Shown: positions 1 to 11,647 of the stretch, one piece after another
Position numbering within the stretch: position 1 is the first letter of the stretch
Layout of the letters: every line of letters starts with the position of its first letter
Assembly: GCA_033980235.1 (NCBI GenBank)
Contig: CM067065.1
Span: 29,018,655-29,082,654 of the forward strand
From: Diadema setosum
Lineage: Eukaryota > Echinodermata > Echinoidea > Diadematoida > Diadematidae
Length of the DNA stretch: 64,000 nucleotides
Direction: 5' to 3'
The notes under the pieces: generated by a model
Database searches by the model: none
What the model saw: the letters and a program-made list of their open reading frames with translations, nothing else
Told to the model about the DNA's origin: nothing
Position numbers and translations under genes: made by a program

Positions 1-1194
1 AATTTTTAAGGCGTTATGTAATCGTGATGAAGAAACAGTTGCAAATTTACTCACAATTTTACGCTTGTTTTCCCTCTAATTATACAAAAACAGCTAAACA
101 CTGAAAACAAAGTTATAGGAAAATGGAATTTTGCGTAATCTGTAATTTCTGTGCATTTAAATTTCTTTTTAATGAGGATCTGGAGACAATTTGTACTGTT
201 ACACGTTCTGAAAGTTTCGCTCACGGACGTTCTGTCCGAGAAAGGAAATTGCTGATGATTACAAATATATCACTGCACATAAAGTTAATGTTAGTTGAAA
301 ATATTACCAAATCACCGAGCCGCTCATACCCAAAAGTGAATAATGTTCAGCACTCAATTTACTTGTAATAACTAAAGGAAAACGTTTTGGTCACGGATGT
401 TCGTTAGTAGAATAAGTCAATGGATTACATAGTAGGAGAAAGTGGATCAGTGCCACTTTTTAGTGACAGGTGCGCCAAGTGTTTATCTTTTGAGTATGGT
501 AGCTGCCGTCTCAAACAGAACACATCCAGTTTTGGTCTCCATAACGTAATTGTCATGATATTAAATGCCTTAATTCATTCTTATTCTTCTCTTCATGACG
601 ATTTTCTCTCATTCCCTCAATAGCATGGTCATGCTGCGACCAAACAGAAAACAGAAACAAAACAAAACAAACCAAAATAAATCCGAAAAGTGCTACGTAA
701 TCACATGCAGGATAATGACGGAAGAAGTCTGTAATGGGCATGTGTTGAATAAAAAATGGAAAAGTTTCAAAAGGACGTGTAAGCAGTTGAACAAAAATGA
801 CTGAGAAACAGAGAAGGGATCGAGCTCCAACACACAGAGAAAAGAATTGCCAGTGCACTCCCGTCGTACCAAATTCCTCTGGAGAAGTTTTTGTTTGTTT
901 GTTTACGTTTTTTATTCATCGAAATGCCGTCACAAGCGAACAAAATAAAAATGCAGTTTACAATTATTGTCGGATGAAAACAAACAAATCCTCCCTTTAT
1001 CATCACATGGTGTTGTTTTATACTCATCAATGAAAAGCAATGTTCATTTGTAATTCTTTCAAAGATTTTTTTTTTTCATTTTACATTAAAGAGACCGAGA
1101 GATCGTCAATTTGTTTGTGCTTTTGTGCTTACTTTGAAAACAAATTTTTAAAAAAGTAATGATCAAGAATAGGTTTAAGGTTACACTTTGATAC
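1..1194. other. AT-rich intergenic DNA, no gene seen
   Basis: No reading frame here resembles a known protein. The word CACGGACGTTC or a close variant recurs around 216, 391, 2283 (reverse) and 2688, which suggests remnants of an old dispersed repeat. Open frames in this stretch are short and low in complexity. Confidence 0.5.
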
Positions 1195-1530
1195 GTTCGC
1201 TCTTCCTTAGATTCGTTACTCCGATGTCCAAAGGTTTGTTATTCCGAAAATGAAAAAAAAAAAGTTTGTAGTTAATTAAGGAGGTTTGTTATTAAAAATT
1301 TTCTTATTCCGAAAGTTTGTTAGTTCGAAAAATAAATATTAATGATCATTATCTGTAGGACCGTTCTTCTAAAAGTGGAAACGGCCTGATATTCGTTTAG
1401 GTGAAAACGGTTATTATGAGGTTTTGAAATTTGGAGGATTTTAGTTGTTAACTTGTTTCTCCACATTTGGATAAGCGAACATGATTTTTCATGTTCCGAT
1501 TAACAAACCTTTCGATTAACCTTCGGAGAT
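1195..1530. repeat. Degenerate 'GTTATTCCGAA' repeat, copy 1
   Basis: Short near-repeats of the type GTTTGTTATTCCGAAA follow one another, for example near 1235, 1285, 1310 and 1500. The same words recur at 35890-36085 and 51585-51850, so this is one dispersed family built from short iterated units. No coding capacity is visible. Confidence 0.6.
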
Positions 1531-2883
1531 TCCTATCATTTCCCGAATAAAAAAAGCGTCATAATTATACGAACTCTATCAATTTTCGTATATTGACAAA
1601 CTGTATGAATAACGAGCCTCCGAAATGACGCGCTACAACATGTTTGTTATAACAAACCATATTGTATAATATCGAAGTCACAAACATCCATCCATGTAAT
1701 ATGGACTTACTGCGTCTTGTTATGACGAAACTTCGCAGTATATATATCGAACCTATTAATATCATTTCTGACTAATATAATAATAAATATTCTCCTCGGT
1801 AACTGTGTGTAACACAAGGAGCAAACATAGAGGGATTTCTTCACAACGTATTCGTTTGTCCTCCCCAGCTAAACGTATTTCTATAACGGAGCACATTTCT
1901 GTTGTCTTTCTATGTTAATTCTTTGTCATAATTTTAGCTGTGACCATGTTCGTTATAAGCAAATTTTGCATTGTAGACTTTAGATAACAAATTTAGGACC
2001 TGAATCTTTACTTCATGATAAAGAAAATTTTTGATAAATATATTTGCTCTCAAGGATGGACTACGTCACTGAGATTACACGTACGTTTGTACGTTCATTT
2101 ACGAGAGATGGAAAATTGTTTTCTTTGATTTCTCAGTATGAGAAAATAAACAAGCTTACGTAATTGAGAATTGATAATATCTGTCCAGGATTTTGCAGAG
2201 GAGTTTGTTCTCGACATGAAATTGCTGTTTGTTGTAAGTAGAATGCGTTTCCAACTCAGGAGAGCTGCATCTTGTTTGTTCCGAACGTCCGTGAGCTACA
2301 TGCGAACCTCCGTGATGAAAACTATGCTATGTTCGTTGGGTTATAGAGACTGCCTAGATCAGATACATCTTAAAAAAGGTATGTTATTATTTGGGAGTGG
2401 GGATTGAAGTATGGGATAGTGAAATAAGAGGTCAAAATATTGAGTTTCTGTAAAATGCGCGTAAAGTGGAGAAAGTGCTTAGCGGAAGAGCAATATTTAA
2501 ACAGAAACGACGAATGTAGTTAAATCATCAGTTGTCTACCATTACGTACAGGTTAAGAGTACAAGCTTAATATTCTGCAAGCACGTACACATGTCCCTTA
2601 AGATATTTTGTTAGGATTTTGAACTGAATCAGATCTTTGCAAACTATGTTAAATGGTATTCAAGTGTATGTGCTGTACTATTCCTCACGGACGTTCGCTG
2701 CTCTCGACATGGTAAACTTCAGCGGTGAATAAAAACTTGTTCCTCTGGGCAAATCCTAGTATAATTGAGTTCATATTAAAGCTTGAGTCATACTCTTTCA
2801 GGTAAGATGAATAATTTGGAGAATTTCCTACTTTTTAAATTTTGCCTTGTTTTGGCTCAATTGTACATCTTTCAAAATTCTGA

Positions 2884-2884
<1 letters not shown>

Positions 2885-2949
<65 letters not shown>
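2885..2949. repeat. (TA)n microsatellite
   Basis: An almost pure TA run interrupted by TACATGTA. It is the left part of a TA tract into which the MITE at 2950-3198 inserted; the tract resumes right after it. Confidence 0.9.
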
Positions 2950-2953
<4 letters not shown>

Positions 2954-3194
2954 GAGTTTGTTTGCAAAAACCGATAAGTCCATTTTTGAAGATTTTGAAG
3001 TACGGTCTCTGTCATAAAGTACAAAATAATACCTTTTAAACGATATATTAGTCACTACATACAAAGGTATATTTTTGAAGTTATGGTCAAAAGAAGCCAA
3101 AAATTTCTTATTATTCTCTGTATTTTTCTTGACCTTCAATCGCAAATATCTCCATTTGACAAATATGGACTTATCGGTTTTTGCAAACAAACTC

Positions 3195-3198
<4 letters not shown>
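2950..3198 (-). mobile_element. TIR MITE, TGAAGAG family, copy 1
   Basis: A 249 bp element with terminal inverted repeats of about 34 bp. It begins TGAAGAGTTTGTTTGCAAAA and ends with the reverse complement. TA dinucleotides lie on both sides, as expected for a Tc1/mariner-type TA target, and the target was itself a TA microsatellite. A second copy in opposite orientation is at 58158-58423. It has no coding capacity, so a transposase elsewhere must have moved it. The superfamily is inferred from the TA flank only. Confidence 0.85.
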
Positions 3199-3240
<42 letters not shown>

Positions 3241-3290
3241 CGTGTGTGTGTGTGTGTGTGTATATGTGTGTGTTTGTGTGTGTATGCCTG
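3199..3290. repeat. (TA)n(TG)n compound microsatellite
   Basis: A TA run (3199-3225) passes directly into a TG/CG run. Open frames predicted across it are repeat artefacts. Confidence 0.9.
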
Positions 3291-3607
3291 TAGGTTACCA
3301 AATGGCTGTAAAAATGGTAGGCCAACTTACCAGGCAGAATTGTCATTCCAGGCTGGAGTTGAAAGGTGCATAGCTCCGATCTCTCAAATTTAGCATCAGT
3401 TGGCTTTTTAAAGCGGTGAAGTAAAGTTGGTGCATTCCTCAAAGACAGAGCCTTGATAATTGGGAGGTTAAAAGTCACTTTCCTTCAAATAGTTAATGGA
3501 CAGTTAGCAGGTATGGACTTTTCTTGAGAGTATTTCGGATCTTAAAAACAAGTGCATAAAGTAAAAGAGCAGTCAGATTTTGAGGTGTTATGCACTTTTT
3601 AAAATTA

Positions 3608-4474
3608 TCAATAGTATGATGGAAAGAACGCAAGTAGAACGGCGACTCCAGTGATTGCACTCAGAGGGCTGTCGTTTCTGTGAGTTCCAGCTGAGCTGCG
3701 TGCTTGAGGCTCGATATTGTGAGACACTGGAGGAGCCTGCTCCTTTCCCCGACCTTCCTGTAAGTGCCTTCCACCTGTCACACTGTGTTCGTGTGTCGAG
3801 CTGGATTGATTTGGGGTTTCAACGAATTTTGCCACTGATTCCTGGCAGTGACGCCTCGGCCTATTCTTAATGTCGTTAGTTGAACAGCAACCAACAGTCA
3901 AATTCTTCGGGACACAAAATAAAGAAGTTATTGTATCCCTACTCCGACTTTCATCGAGTGGAAAGTATGCTGTATTTTGCGAATTACATGCTATATGTCC
4001 CGCTGGATTTCCCACTGTCGCATTGCACTCAAAGAAAGCATAAGGTGAACTATTGCTTAGAGATTCTACCCAGCTACACTGAGCTGATCCAGGAGGAAAC
4101 TGCACATTTAAGTCGTAGAATTGGGACACATTTTGGTTCCCCGGTGAAGATATGCAAGTGAAGAAACAGTTGTACTTCCCACGATGGGCTAGGGATACCG
4201 GCGCCAAGGCGAGTGTCAGCTTTGTTGAAACTGAATCCTTCAAACTATGAACCCATTGATTATCTTGAAGACGGATGATATGTTCCCCCTCCTTTACCTT
4301 CCCTTCGTGTATTTTGGAATTGTTATGGTAGAGCGTGTAATGAGCGATCCGACACGATTTGTTGTAAGTAAATTGAAGTTCTTGCCGCAGCTCTACTGGT
4401 ATGGAAATCTCAGTTGACACTGCTGCTGCAGTTGAAGCAAACGCGCTCAAAAACAGGATAAGCCAAGAGACCAT
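3608..4474 (-). CDS. Secreted or GPI-anchored Ig-like surface protein
   Basis: An uninterrupted 288-residue frame. The first ~20 residues (MVSWLILFLSAFASTAAA) form a typical signal peptide. Residues ~25-125 look like an Ig-like domain that ends with RGKYNCF, close to the usual D-x-G-x-Y-x-C F-strand motif. Residues ~130-215 are rich in cysteine and may be a second, C2-like domain. About eight N-glycosylation sequons are visible (NKS, NNS, NVS, NSS, NAT, NLT, NQS, NDS). A Ser/His-rich stalk follows, and the last ~15 residues are hydrophobic with no cytoplasmic tail, which suits a GPI-anchor signal. A single-exon Ig gene is unusual and may be a retrocopy. The partner and function are unknown. 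It points away from the Ig-NACHT gene downstream and is not part of it. Confidence 0.7.
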   Translation of the reverse strand: MVSWLILFLSAFASTAAAVSTEISIPVELRQELQFTYNKSCRIAHYTLYHNNSKIHEGKVKEGEHIIRLQDNQWVHSLKDSVSTKLTLALAPVSLAHRGKYNCFFTCISSPGNQNVSQFYDLNVQFPPGSAQCSWVESLSNSSPYAFFECNATVGNPAGHIACNSQNTAYFPLDESRSRDTITSLFCVPKNLTVGCCSTNDIKNRPRRHCQESVAKFVETPNQSSSTHEHSVTGGRHLQEGRGKEQAPPVSHNIEPQARSSAGTHRNDSPLSAITGVAVLLAFFPSYY

Positions 4475-5546
4475 TTTTGCCTATTTTTAAGAGGTTCGTT
4501 CGAAATCCCATAAGTCGTTGTGTCGGGAAGCCAGCCTGTGGGTAAAACCAACAAAGTAACAAAAATGTGAAAAGAGGGTAAAGCCATTAACGAAAACACA
4601 TTGTTTCCAAGGTAGAAATCAGATATTGAACATTCCTGGTTTCCTCACTATATTGGAAATCAGGCCTAGTGACATAATCACTATTATCGTGTTTTATTGC
4701 TATATTATTTTAAATTCCATATTTTCAAATATGCCAGATGTGTTTTTTGTTTTACAAAATCATTCCATTTTAGAGCTATGACATATCATAACTTCATTAT
4801 TAACTTGGCGGTAATGTATCATTGAATTTCATTTTGTATCGACACGTATATAGGACTCTACTGTTTCTTGTGGAAAACTGAGTGAATTAAATATAACAAA
4901 AAACAACTTCCATCCTAATTCTAACTACCGGCAGTCAGAGCGTTAGAACACGTAAAACACACTCATGCATCACTAGTACTTTATAGTATTGTGAAACTTT
5001 AGTCGCGAAATTAGGAATCCCTTATTTGCCCTTTTTTACTTTCCGTTTCATATTCCCTTTCGTATGTTCTTTACTGGAATCAATGGTGACAGAATAACAG
5101 TTATCAACAAAGAAATATCTCAAAAAAACTGTACAGATCAGTAGATTTTTCATTAGTACAAGATGTGAACTAATGACATTTCTAAGTTTCTGGAAAATTG
5201 ATGATCGCAGGAATGACCAATGCTTTTTTTAATGACCAATGTTTTTTGTTTTGTTAAGGGTGAAATGAAAAGAATAAAGATATTGAAACATGCAGGCATG
5301 TCCTAATAGTATCAAATGCTCAATTGAAAAAAAAAAACAAAAAAAAAAACAAACGGCATGGAATATACATACCTAACATTGTCTATGAGACATTTGATTG
5401 AACAGGAACAGCAGAGAGATAGGAGTAACATCATTGTGCTGCACCGACATGTGAAAATATCGTACTCACGAACGTAAAGAGGTACCCATCGCAACAATTC
5501 CATATTACACTGCTCCAAGCTCTTGTGGCATTGAATCATTTAATAC

Positions 5547-5792
5547 TCATCCGCTTTGATGAGAAAATTCCCCGGCCGGAACCATGACAAAGTCGTTGGT
5601 GTTGTCGTGGGGGCAGGAGTCTGAAGTGTGCGTTTTCAATCCACTCCAATCGCATCCGCTGTTTCTGTACTCACTTCCTTTCACCTTGTGGTGTGTGGAA
5701 GAGAAAGAACCGTTCATTTTCAAGCGGATTGTTGAGATATTCGTCACTGGATAGTGCATTGTGAATACACATTCAGATACACACAGACACAT
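5547..5792 (-). CDS. Possible small coding fragment, unknown
   Basis: A roughly 80-residue - strand frame with balanced composition, several cysteines and sequons (for example NGS and NIS), ending FSHQSG before a stop. It lies 1.07 kb upstream of the Ig-like gene on the same strand and could be an exon of an alternative transcript or a separate small secreted protein. No domain was recognised. It could equally be chance; codon bias and cDNA would decide. Confidence 0.2.
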   Translation of the reverse strand: MCLCVSECVFTMHYPVTNISTIRLKMNGSFSSTHHKVKGSEYRNSGCDWSGLKTHTSDSCPHDNTNDFVMVPAGEFSHQSG

Positions 5793-6572
5793 TACACGTT
5801 ACTACGATATTTTGGTGTCGATTATTGATTCTATTTCGTAAACACGTCCGTTATACGGTTATGTTAGTCGAATTTAAATTTCGAATTTTTACCCCGAGGC
5901 CTCGATCCATGCGAAGCTGCTGCTCACGATTGCAGTCTCCTGTTTTGCTGTTATTACACTGTCCAGAAATGTACGATTCTAAAATCAATTCATTCGAATA
6001 CCCCTTTTTATTTTCTTTAAATAAGTATCGCTTCTTGTAACATGACATATCTTGAATGAATAAACAATCATCATTTAGATAATTTACAACTGTTATTTTC
6101 ACCGCTACCTTTTGAACTTTTTTGAAGTGATTTTATTCTGCACGTCTTATACATCGAATACTGTCCTGTTCATAATGCGTTTATTTACTTTCGATTATTC
6201 TGTAAGACAGAGTATGCAGGGCATATGCGTCGTGTAATGTTATCTTTTAAATGTATGTATTCATTTTGATGTGTGATTTAACAAAGGGCAGAAACAAAAC
6301 CAAACCAAAAATGCACACGCTGTAACGCATACTGTGGGGAGTGTTCACTTTCATAAGCACTCATTTCCTGTCATTATGTGCTATTGTGTACGAAAAGGAA
6401 GTCTTTGTGGTATTGTGTAAAGGAAGTCTATGTGATATTGTGTACATGAGAGCTTTCATTTAGCTGACGGATGTTCACATGGACGGCACGGAATTATGCT
6501 TTGGAACTTCAGTGTTTCAGTGTTTAGATCTTGTTTTCAACTTACCGTAATATTGCATCATTTTCTTAAAGT

Positions 6573-6624
6573 AACACACACACACACACACACACTCACA
6601 CACACACACACACACACACACACA
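6573..6624. repeat. (CA)n microsatellite
   Basis: About 52 bp of CA repeats with one TC interruption. Confidence 0.95.
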
Positions 6625-8317
6625 AATAAGCTTCTACAAGCTTGGCTTTTTAGCAGTCCCCTCCATTTCCGACCTTTTCTTTCTTTCTTATGATTCAGTC
6701 ACATTTTGCCCATGTACTTTTTCAACTAGTATGTTTATTGAGTCATGTAAACAAATGACGTGTATCTAAATTTCATTTGGAAATGTAATAGTTACATTGT
6801 ACTTAATTTGCTTGTATGAAGTTGTCATATTGTATGTTTTGGCCGGAAATGAAATAAAAATGAAATGAAAAATAAAATAAGCTGACATACATGTAACTTC
6901 TCTAGAGAGAGTGTGATGTATCATGCAGAATAATATAAATGCTCTAAAAGACCCTGTACAAATCTTTAGATTGACCTAAAAATTTCTTGAGCTTCAGCTG
7001 TAAGGTCGCTAATTTGTAAATTTGGCATGTTTGGCTGTCGACGAGCATACGAGTGAATATAACGTAACTTATAAGAAACTGTGCTTACTATCTTAATACC
7101 TCACAGAGGCACTATAGTTGCATCGACAAAATTCTTTCTCAGCAAATGACGTAAAAACCGTCACCTTTCTTTTTTAAAATGTGGAAGGTATTACTTAAGA
7201 TTGCAATTCTTGGAGGACATTTTGAAAATCTAAAAGCCTTCATGTTTTTGAAAATATTCGGATTCAGCGCCATTGAATGTGGATCAAATTCCACATATCT
7301 TTTCATCTCTTCATCATCTACAAAGAAACATTCGGCAGCCATCTTGAAGAAAAGTATTCCTCAAAGGGTGCGAACATATTGATTCTGATCCCAACGCGAA
7401 TGTGACATACGCGTTTACACTTTTCCGGTCAGTACAGGACTCCACGATCGCGAATTAAACCCCTCCCCCAAATCGTCGGGAAGTCCCGATTTATACCCCT
7501 ACTAATTGATTGTTCATTCAATTGACGTATGGTATTCATATTCCGGTGTTTTTTCTTATCTTTCTTTGTGTTTTTGTGTGTTTATTTAATATCATGCGCA
7601 CTTTGTAAGGTACTTACGTTGACGCAGAGCTTTCTTGTATTAAAAAGTAGACATTGGAAAATAAATACTTGAATAGATGATTATATAGATAGACTCACCT
7701 CCTTCCATCCATAGAAAGTTGTAGTTATCCGAAATATAATGTATATCAGTTACAAGGGAGTGAATGTTTTCTTTAGAAAGTAGTGGAATATTGAGGATGA
7801 CTCTTGATACTCTTTTACTATTAATCCACCACTGTAACTTCACTAATTGCTGTATACACTTTCAGACATTAGCGATGGCAACTCGTGGACCTAAGCAAGA
7901 ATTCTCATATTCAAAAGTTTTGTAAAGGAGCCGTCAAATCTCACGTCGTAAAGATGTATCAAATGTCGATTATACTTACGTAGGAAATAAAGTCACTTTT
8001 TTTTTTATTCGAGCTTTGCACGTGATGTTACTTTCATTCATAAACGTAGAATAAATACAATTCTTTTTTTTTTTTACGTGTGGAGGAGCTGGTGATTTTT
8101 ATGGTTCGAAGGGAAGAAATTACCAACACAGTCTTTCTTGTTTTTTTTTTTATTTTTGTGCGCGATCTTCATCTCTCCCTCTTTCATTCATTCTCTCTCT
8201 TCTCCATCTTAAGGCATGTTAGAGAGAGGCAGAGATAGACAGACAGAGAGACAGATGCATTCTGCTGCAGATTTAAAACACTTGGTATGCCGCTCAATGT
8301 TCAACCCAAGTCGACAA

Positions 8318-8516
8318 TAGCGCGGAAGTCGGACCGGAGATTACGCTACTCTCCTGTGCGCTTCTTGATACCAAAACACCGTATCTAGCAAACATTGATT
8401 CAGAACATACTGTCATGGGTCGAACCGGGGATTCCGCTTCTTGCCTGGGGAATGTGCGCTTGTTGATATCAAAACACCGTATGTAGCAACACATTGATTC
8501 AGACCATGCTGTCATG
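8318..8516. repeat. Two diverged tandem units of ~100 bp
   Basis: The unit containing CAAAACACCGTAT, ACATTGATTCAGA and CTGTCATGGG occurs twice, at about 8318-8415 and 8418-8516. It directly precedes the LINE 3' fragment. No coding sense is visible. Confidence 0.75.
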
Positions 8517-8522
8517 GGATCT

Positions 8523-8753
8523 GGAACCAATCTATCTTGCAATAATATTGAGATGATTTTTGACAGGCATGGGTTTAATACAAGAGAAGCTGATTCTTTG
8601 AATGTGGTACCACCTAAACCGAATGTAGAGTGTTTTAAAAGCTGTTTTAGATATGCAGGAGGAAAGGTATGGAACTCACTACCAAATGTTTTAAAGAAAT
8701 CAAAGTCATTATCAGCTTTTAAGTTGTTATATAAGAAAATGTATTTTCACTGA
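8523..8753 (+). pseudogene. LINE ORF2 C-terminal fragment
   Basis: About 75 residues ending in a stop. The pattern TREADSL, then SCFRYAGGKVWNSLP, then KSKSLSAFK is the conserved C-terminus found after the reverse transcriptase domain in many CR1/Jockey-type LINEs. The RT domain itself is missing, so this is a dead, 5'-truncated copy. The same module ends the intact LINE at 44.67 kb (VRNWNSLS). Confidence 0.75.
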
Positions 8754-9089
8754 TTTTATCAAACGCCCTGTTTATACATAATATGTACCATATTATTTTT
8801 TGTCACACTGTGTTACCCACACTTGCCTGGTGCAAATTATGTGTGCATGAATCCCTGAATGTGTGTTATGGGTATACATGCATTCCACTGTTTAGGTTAA
8901 ACGGGCATGACTGCCAGATTGCATGTAATCTATTTATTAGTGTAGATTTTTACATAGAATTTCTATCTGCTTTTTATGATCGTGGGCTTGTTGATTCAAG
9001 TCCTTTCTGGCAGAGTTTTTACATTCCTTTTGTACACCAAATGGTATGATTGTGTATTTAATCTTGCATTATTTTATTCACTGCTTTAA

Positions 9090-9174
9090 CCCGTTGAGGA
9101 CGAGTCCCGAGTATACTCGGGCAGGTGTCTATTGGAAATGCGTGTTGTAGCAAAATCAAACCGTCCTCAACGGG
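9090..9174. mobile_element. 85 bp MITE with TTAA target duplication
   Basis: Inverted ends CCCGTTGAGGACG and CGTCCTCAACGGG are each flanked by TTAA (9086-9089 and 9175-9178). A TTAA target is the hallmark of piggyBac transposons, so this is a piggyBac-like MITE. It lies inside the LINE 3' UTR, so it inserted after that LINE. Confidence 0.85.
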
Positions 9175-9457
9175 TTAATATATTCTTTTGTATCATATTG
9201 TTTCGTTATATTATACTTAGACTGATTACTACTGATTTCAATTTAACGTATTGCTCCTTTAGCTCTGATTGCTTGTTTAATTGTAGTGGTTTTTATGCTT
9301 ATATTTATGTAACATGATTTTTGTATTTATATAGTTGGATTGTACAGGACCTTGATGTAAAACAGCATTCACTTGCTGATATTGTTATCCTGTCAAAATA
9401 TGTTGAAATAATAATAATAATAATAATTCTCCTGTCATCCAAATTGTTAAAGTAAGA

Positions 9458-9706
9458 TCGGGCGCAGTGGCATAGTGGATATGACTTCTCACTCAAACTC
9501 GGAGGACCCGAGTTTGAATCCCGTCTAATGCTAACGTCTTTTGAAGAGGTGTTTTTACCCACAATATCCCTCTCAACCTAGGTTTATGAACGGGTATCTG
9601 GCAACCCTAGGGCAATAGTAATGATAGGCTCTATGATAGAGCAGGGGCAATATGAAGAGGCTAACCTGGATAAGGAAAGCCATAATATTATTATCAATAG
9701 CATAGT
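9458..9706 (+). mobile_element. tRNA-derived SINE
   Basis: The head has an internal Pol III promoter: an A-box-like GTGGCATAGTGGATATGAC and a B-box-like GAGTTTGAATCCC about 45 bp apart. The tRNA-unrelated body follows and ends near an ATTATTATC tail. The head does not fold into a complete tRNA with acceptor stem, so it is a SINE and not a tRNA gene. Confidence 0.7.
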
Positions 9707-10187
9707 CATATACGTGCGTGCTCTGGTGTAGTGGTGAGCTGTTGGTGTAGGTACTGTAAACTACTGCGTGGACACACCTACCCTTACAAATCATGCATCA
9801 ATACCTACATACGAACAAACGAATGTCTAACTTATTCATTTATTTATCAAAACTACCATTTGAAGTTCAGTGTATAACGTCTCGGCGGTGTAGAGCATAC
9901 CATCAGGCTTATTCAGATATACACATCATAATTTATCGAAACAAACATTTAAGCGATTTCGATATTGTTAAAGAGATACAAGTAAAATGTTATTTGTTTA
10001 CAGTAAACACCAAAACAAAGTTGTTAGAAATGGAGGGGAATGCTAAAAGCTGCGTGGCTTGGGGTATGCAGTCCCCCTACCCCCCCCCCCCCCCATAAAC
10101 AAAAAATAATAATAATAAATAAATAAATAAATAAATAAGAATAAAAAGAATAAAAAACTGCAAAACTATCAAAAAACTGGGCAAATA

Positions 10188-10480
10188 ACTCTCTAAAAAA
10201 AATCGAGTGACAATATTCACTCTTAAAAGAGTGAATACAAAAAAGTGAACTTAGAGTGAAATTGGAGTGAATTTTGAGTGAAAATGTTCATTTTCACTCA
10301 TTTTGGAGTGACCTCAGGGATCACTCGAAGATTTTGGAGTGATCCCTGAGATCACTCTAAAACGTGTGAAAATGAACATTTTCACTCAAAATTCACCCCA
10401 ATTTCACTCTAAATTCACTCTTTTTTGTATTCCCTCTGTTAAGAGTGAATGTTTTCACTCGATTTTTTTTTTTAGAGAGT
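10188..10480. mobile_element. Foldback MITE, nearly full-length palindrome
   Basis: The ~293 bp element begins ACTCTCTAAAAAAAA and ends with its reverse complement. Almost all of it pairs with itself, from GAGTGA words at the ends to GATCACT/AGTGATC in the centre. As RNA it would form one long hairpin. No coding capacity. Confidence 0.85.
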
Positions 10481-10957
10481 ACATATGAAGAAAGGACGTA
10501 TAATTATGTTACCGTGCACCGCAAAATCAACAAGTCACACTAAACTATTCAACGCGAAGATTAAAAAAAGTAAGAAAAAAGAAAGAAAGTAGGTTGTTCC
10601 AGTAAATCGCTGGCTTTTTATAGTCTCTGAAACAGTTTTTTCTTCTTTATTATTCTTTAGGTTGGGGACATAAACCAGATATGGAAATTGTCGTTTTTAG
10701 CAGTCTCTTTTAATAGAACACTTTTACGAAGAATTATTTGATTAGGTATGTCTTTCCGGTCATTTTCGGTTCAGTTCTTTCACACACTCTTCACTTTCAA
10801 CTCTATTGATATTGAAAAGATGACTGTACTGCTTTAAGAGTTGGTAGTCGTGAATAGACCCTGTATACCATTTTGTCTAAGATCACACCTTTCTAGAGCG
10901 CGTGGCCCTATCCAGTACTTGAATTGGGAATTTATATGATTTCAGCTATAAATCATT

Positions 10958-11647
10958 TGTGACAGTGCACCTCAAAACGAACATAAAGTCGTACACACTG
11001 ATTTTGCATGAGGACTGAAAATAAGTGAAATGGGTCAACCTAGCCGAACTTGACTTTTTCATATTTTCTGAAAGAGCGGGTCTTCTTTTACATTATGCTA
11101 AAATTTGGTATCATAAAACGGGCAGGAAAAAGTGTTTTTTTAGTAGTTTATCTCACACATTTTTGGTAGAATAGTGTGATTAGGTGTGTCTTTAGAATCC
11201 CTGTTTCATTTCTGAAAACCTTGTCCACACTCTTCACTTTCAACTCTAATAACTTTTGAATGGATAGGGCTACTGCTTTGAAAGTTGGTGATAATTATGG
11301 ACAGAGTGTGTTAATGAGGCATGCTTAATTTCAGTTTAATTTGATAATCCCTTCATTGTTGTTACTCTGGTGGTTTACTTCCTGCTTTTTGTCCCATTCA
11401 TCGCACAGCCAGCACGGTTTGGTAAAGATTAAGCGCTTGAATAGACACTGTACTTCAGAGCCTCTTTTCTCAGTTCCCACTTTTACTAAGTTTGTGTTTT
11501 CTTTCCAATATTTAGATAGGTTAGGAGAGTCCATTTGACTTGAGTTATACATCATTTTAAATCTCAAAGTCTGTTCTTTCAGAATATGGTCTGAACTAAA
11601 AATTCATGTCTGGCGACTTTTTGTTTGTTTTGAGGTGCAGGGTCACA
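10958..11647 (+). mobile_element. TGTGACC-family MITE, copy 1
   Basis: A ~690 bp element with ends TGTGACAGTGCACCTCAAAA and TTTTGAGGTGCAGGGTCACA, giving TIRs of about 33 bp. The interior is not inverted. Five further copies or parts lie at 17977, 18567, 30720, 61103 and 63534. It carries no transposase. Confidence 0.85.

Larger units (their letters stand above)
4475..8290. other. Intergenic, upstream of the - strand Ig gene
   Basis: No clear gene. It is AT-rich with poly-A and CA tracts. A short cysteine-bearing frame on the - strand (5547-5792) is listed separately with low confidence. Confidence 0.4.
8515..9428 (+). mobile_element. 5'-truncated LINE 3' end (CR1/Jockey-like)
   Basis: The fragment starts inside the C-terminal tail of a LINE ORF2 and runs through a long 3' UTR. 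The end holds GGACCTTGATGTAAAACAGC, TTATCCTGTCAAAATA and an (ATA)n tail at 9405-9427, which are familiar features of invertebrate CR1-like 3' ends. A small TTAA-flanked MITE sits inside the 3' UTR at 9090-9174. Family assignment is from memory of such tails. Confidence 0.7.

Noticed and set aside
2783..3478. Open frames on both strands rich in Tyr-Ile, Cys-Val and Thr-His
   Set aside because: They are translations of TA, TG and CA microsatellites and the MITE between them.
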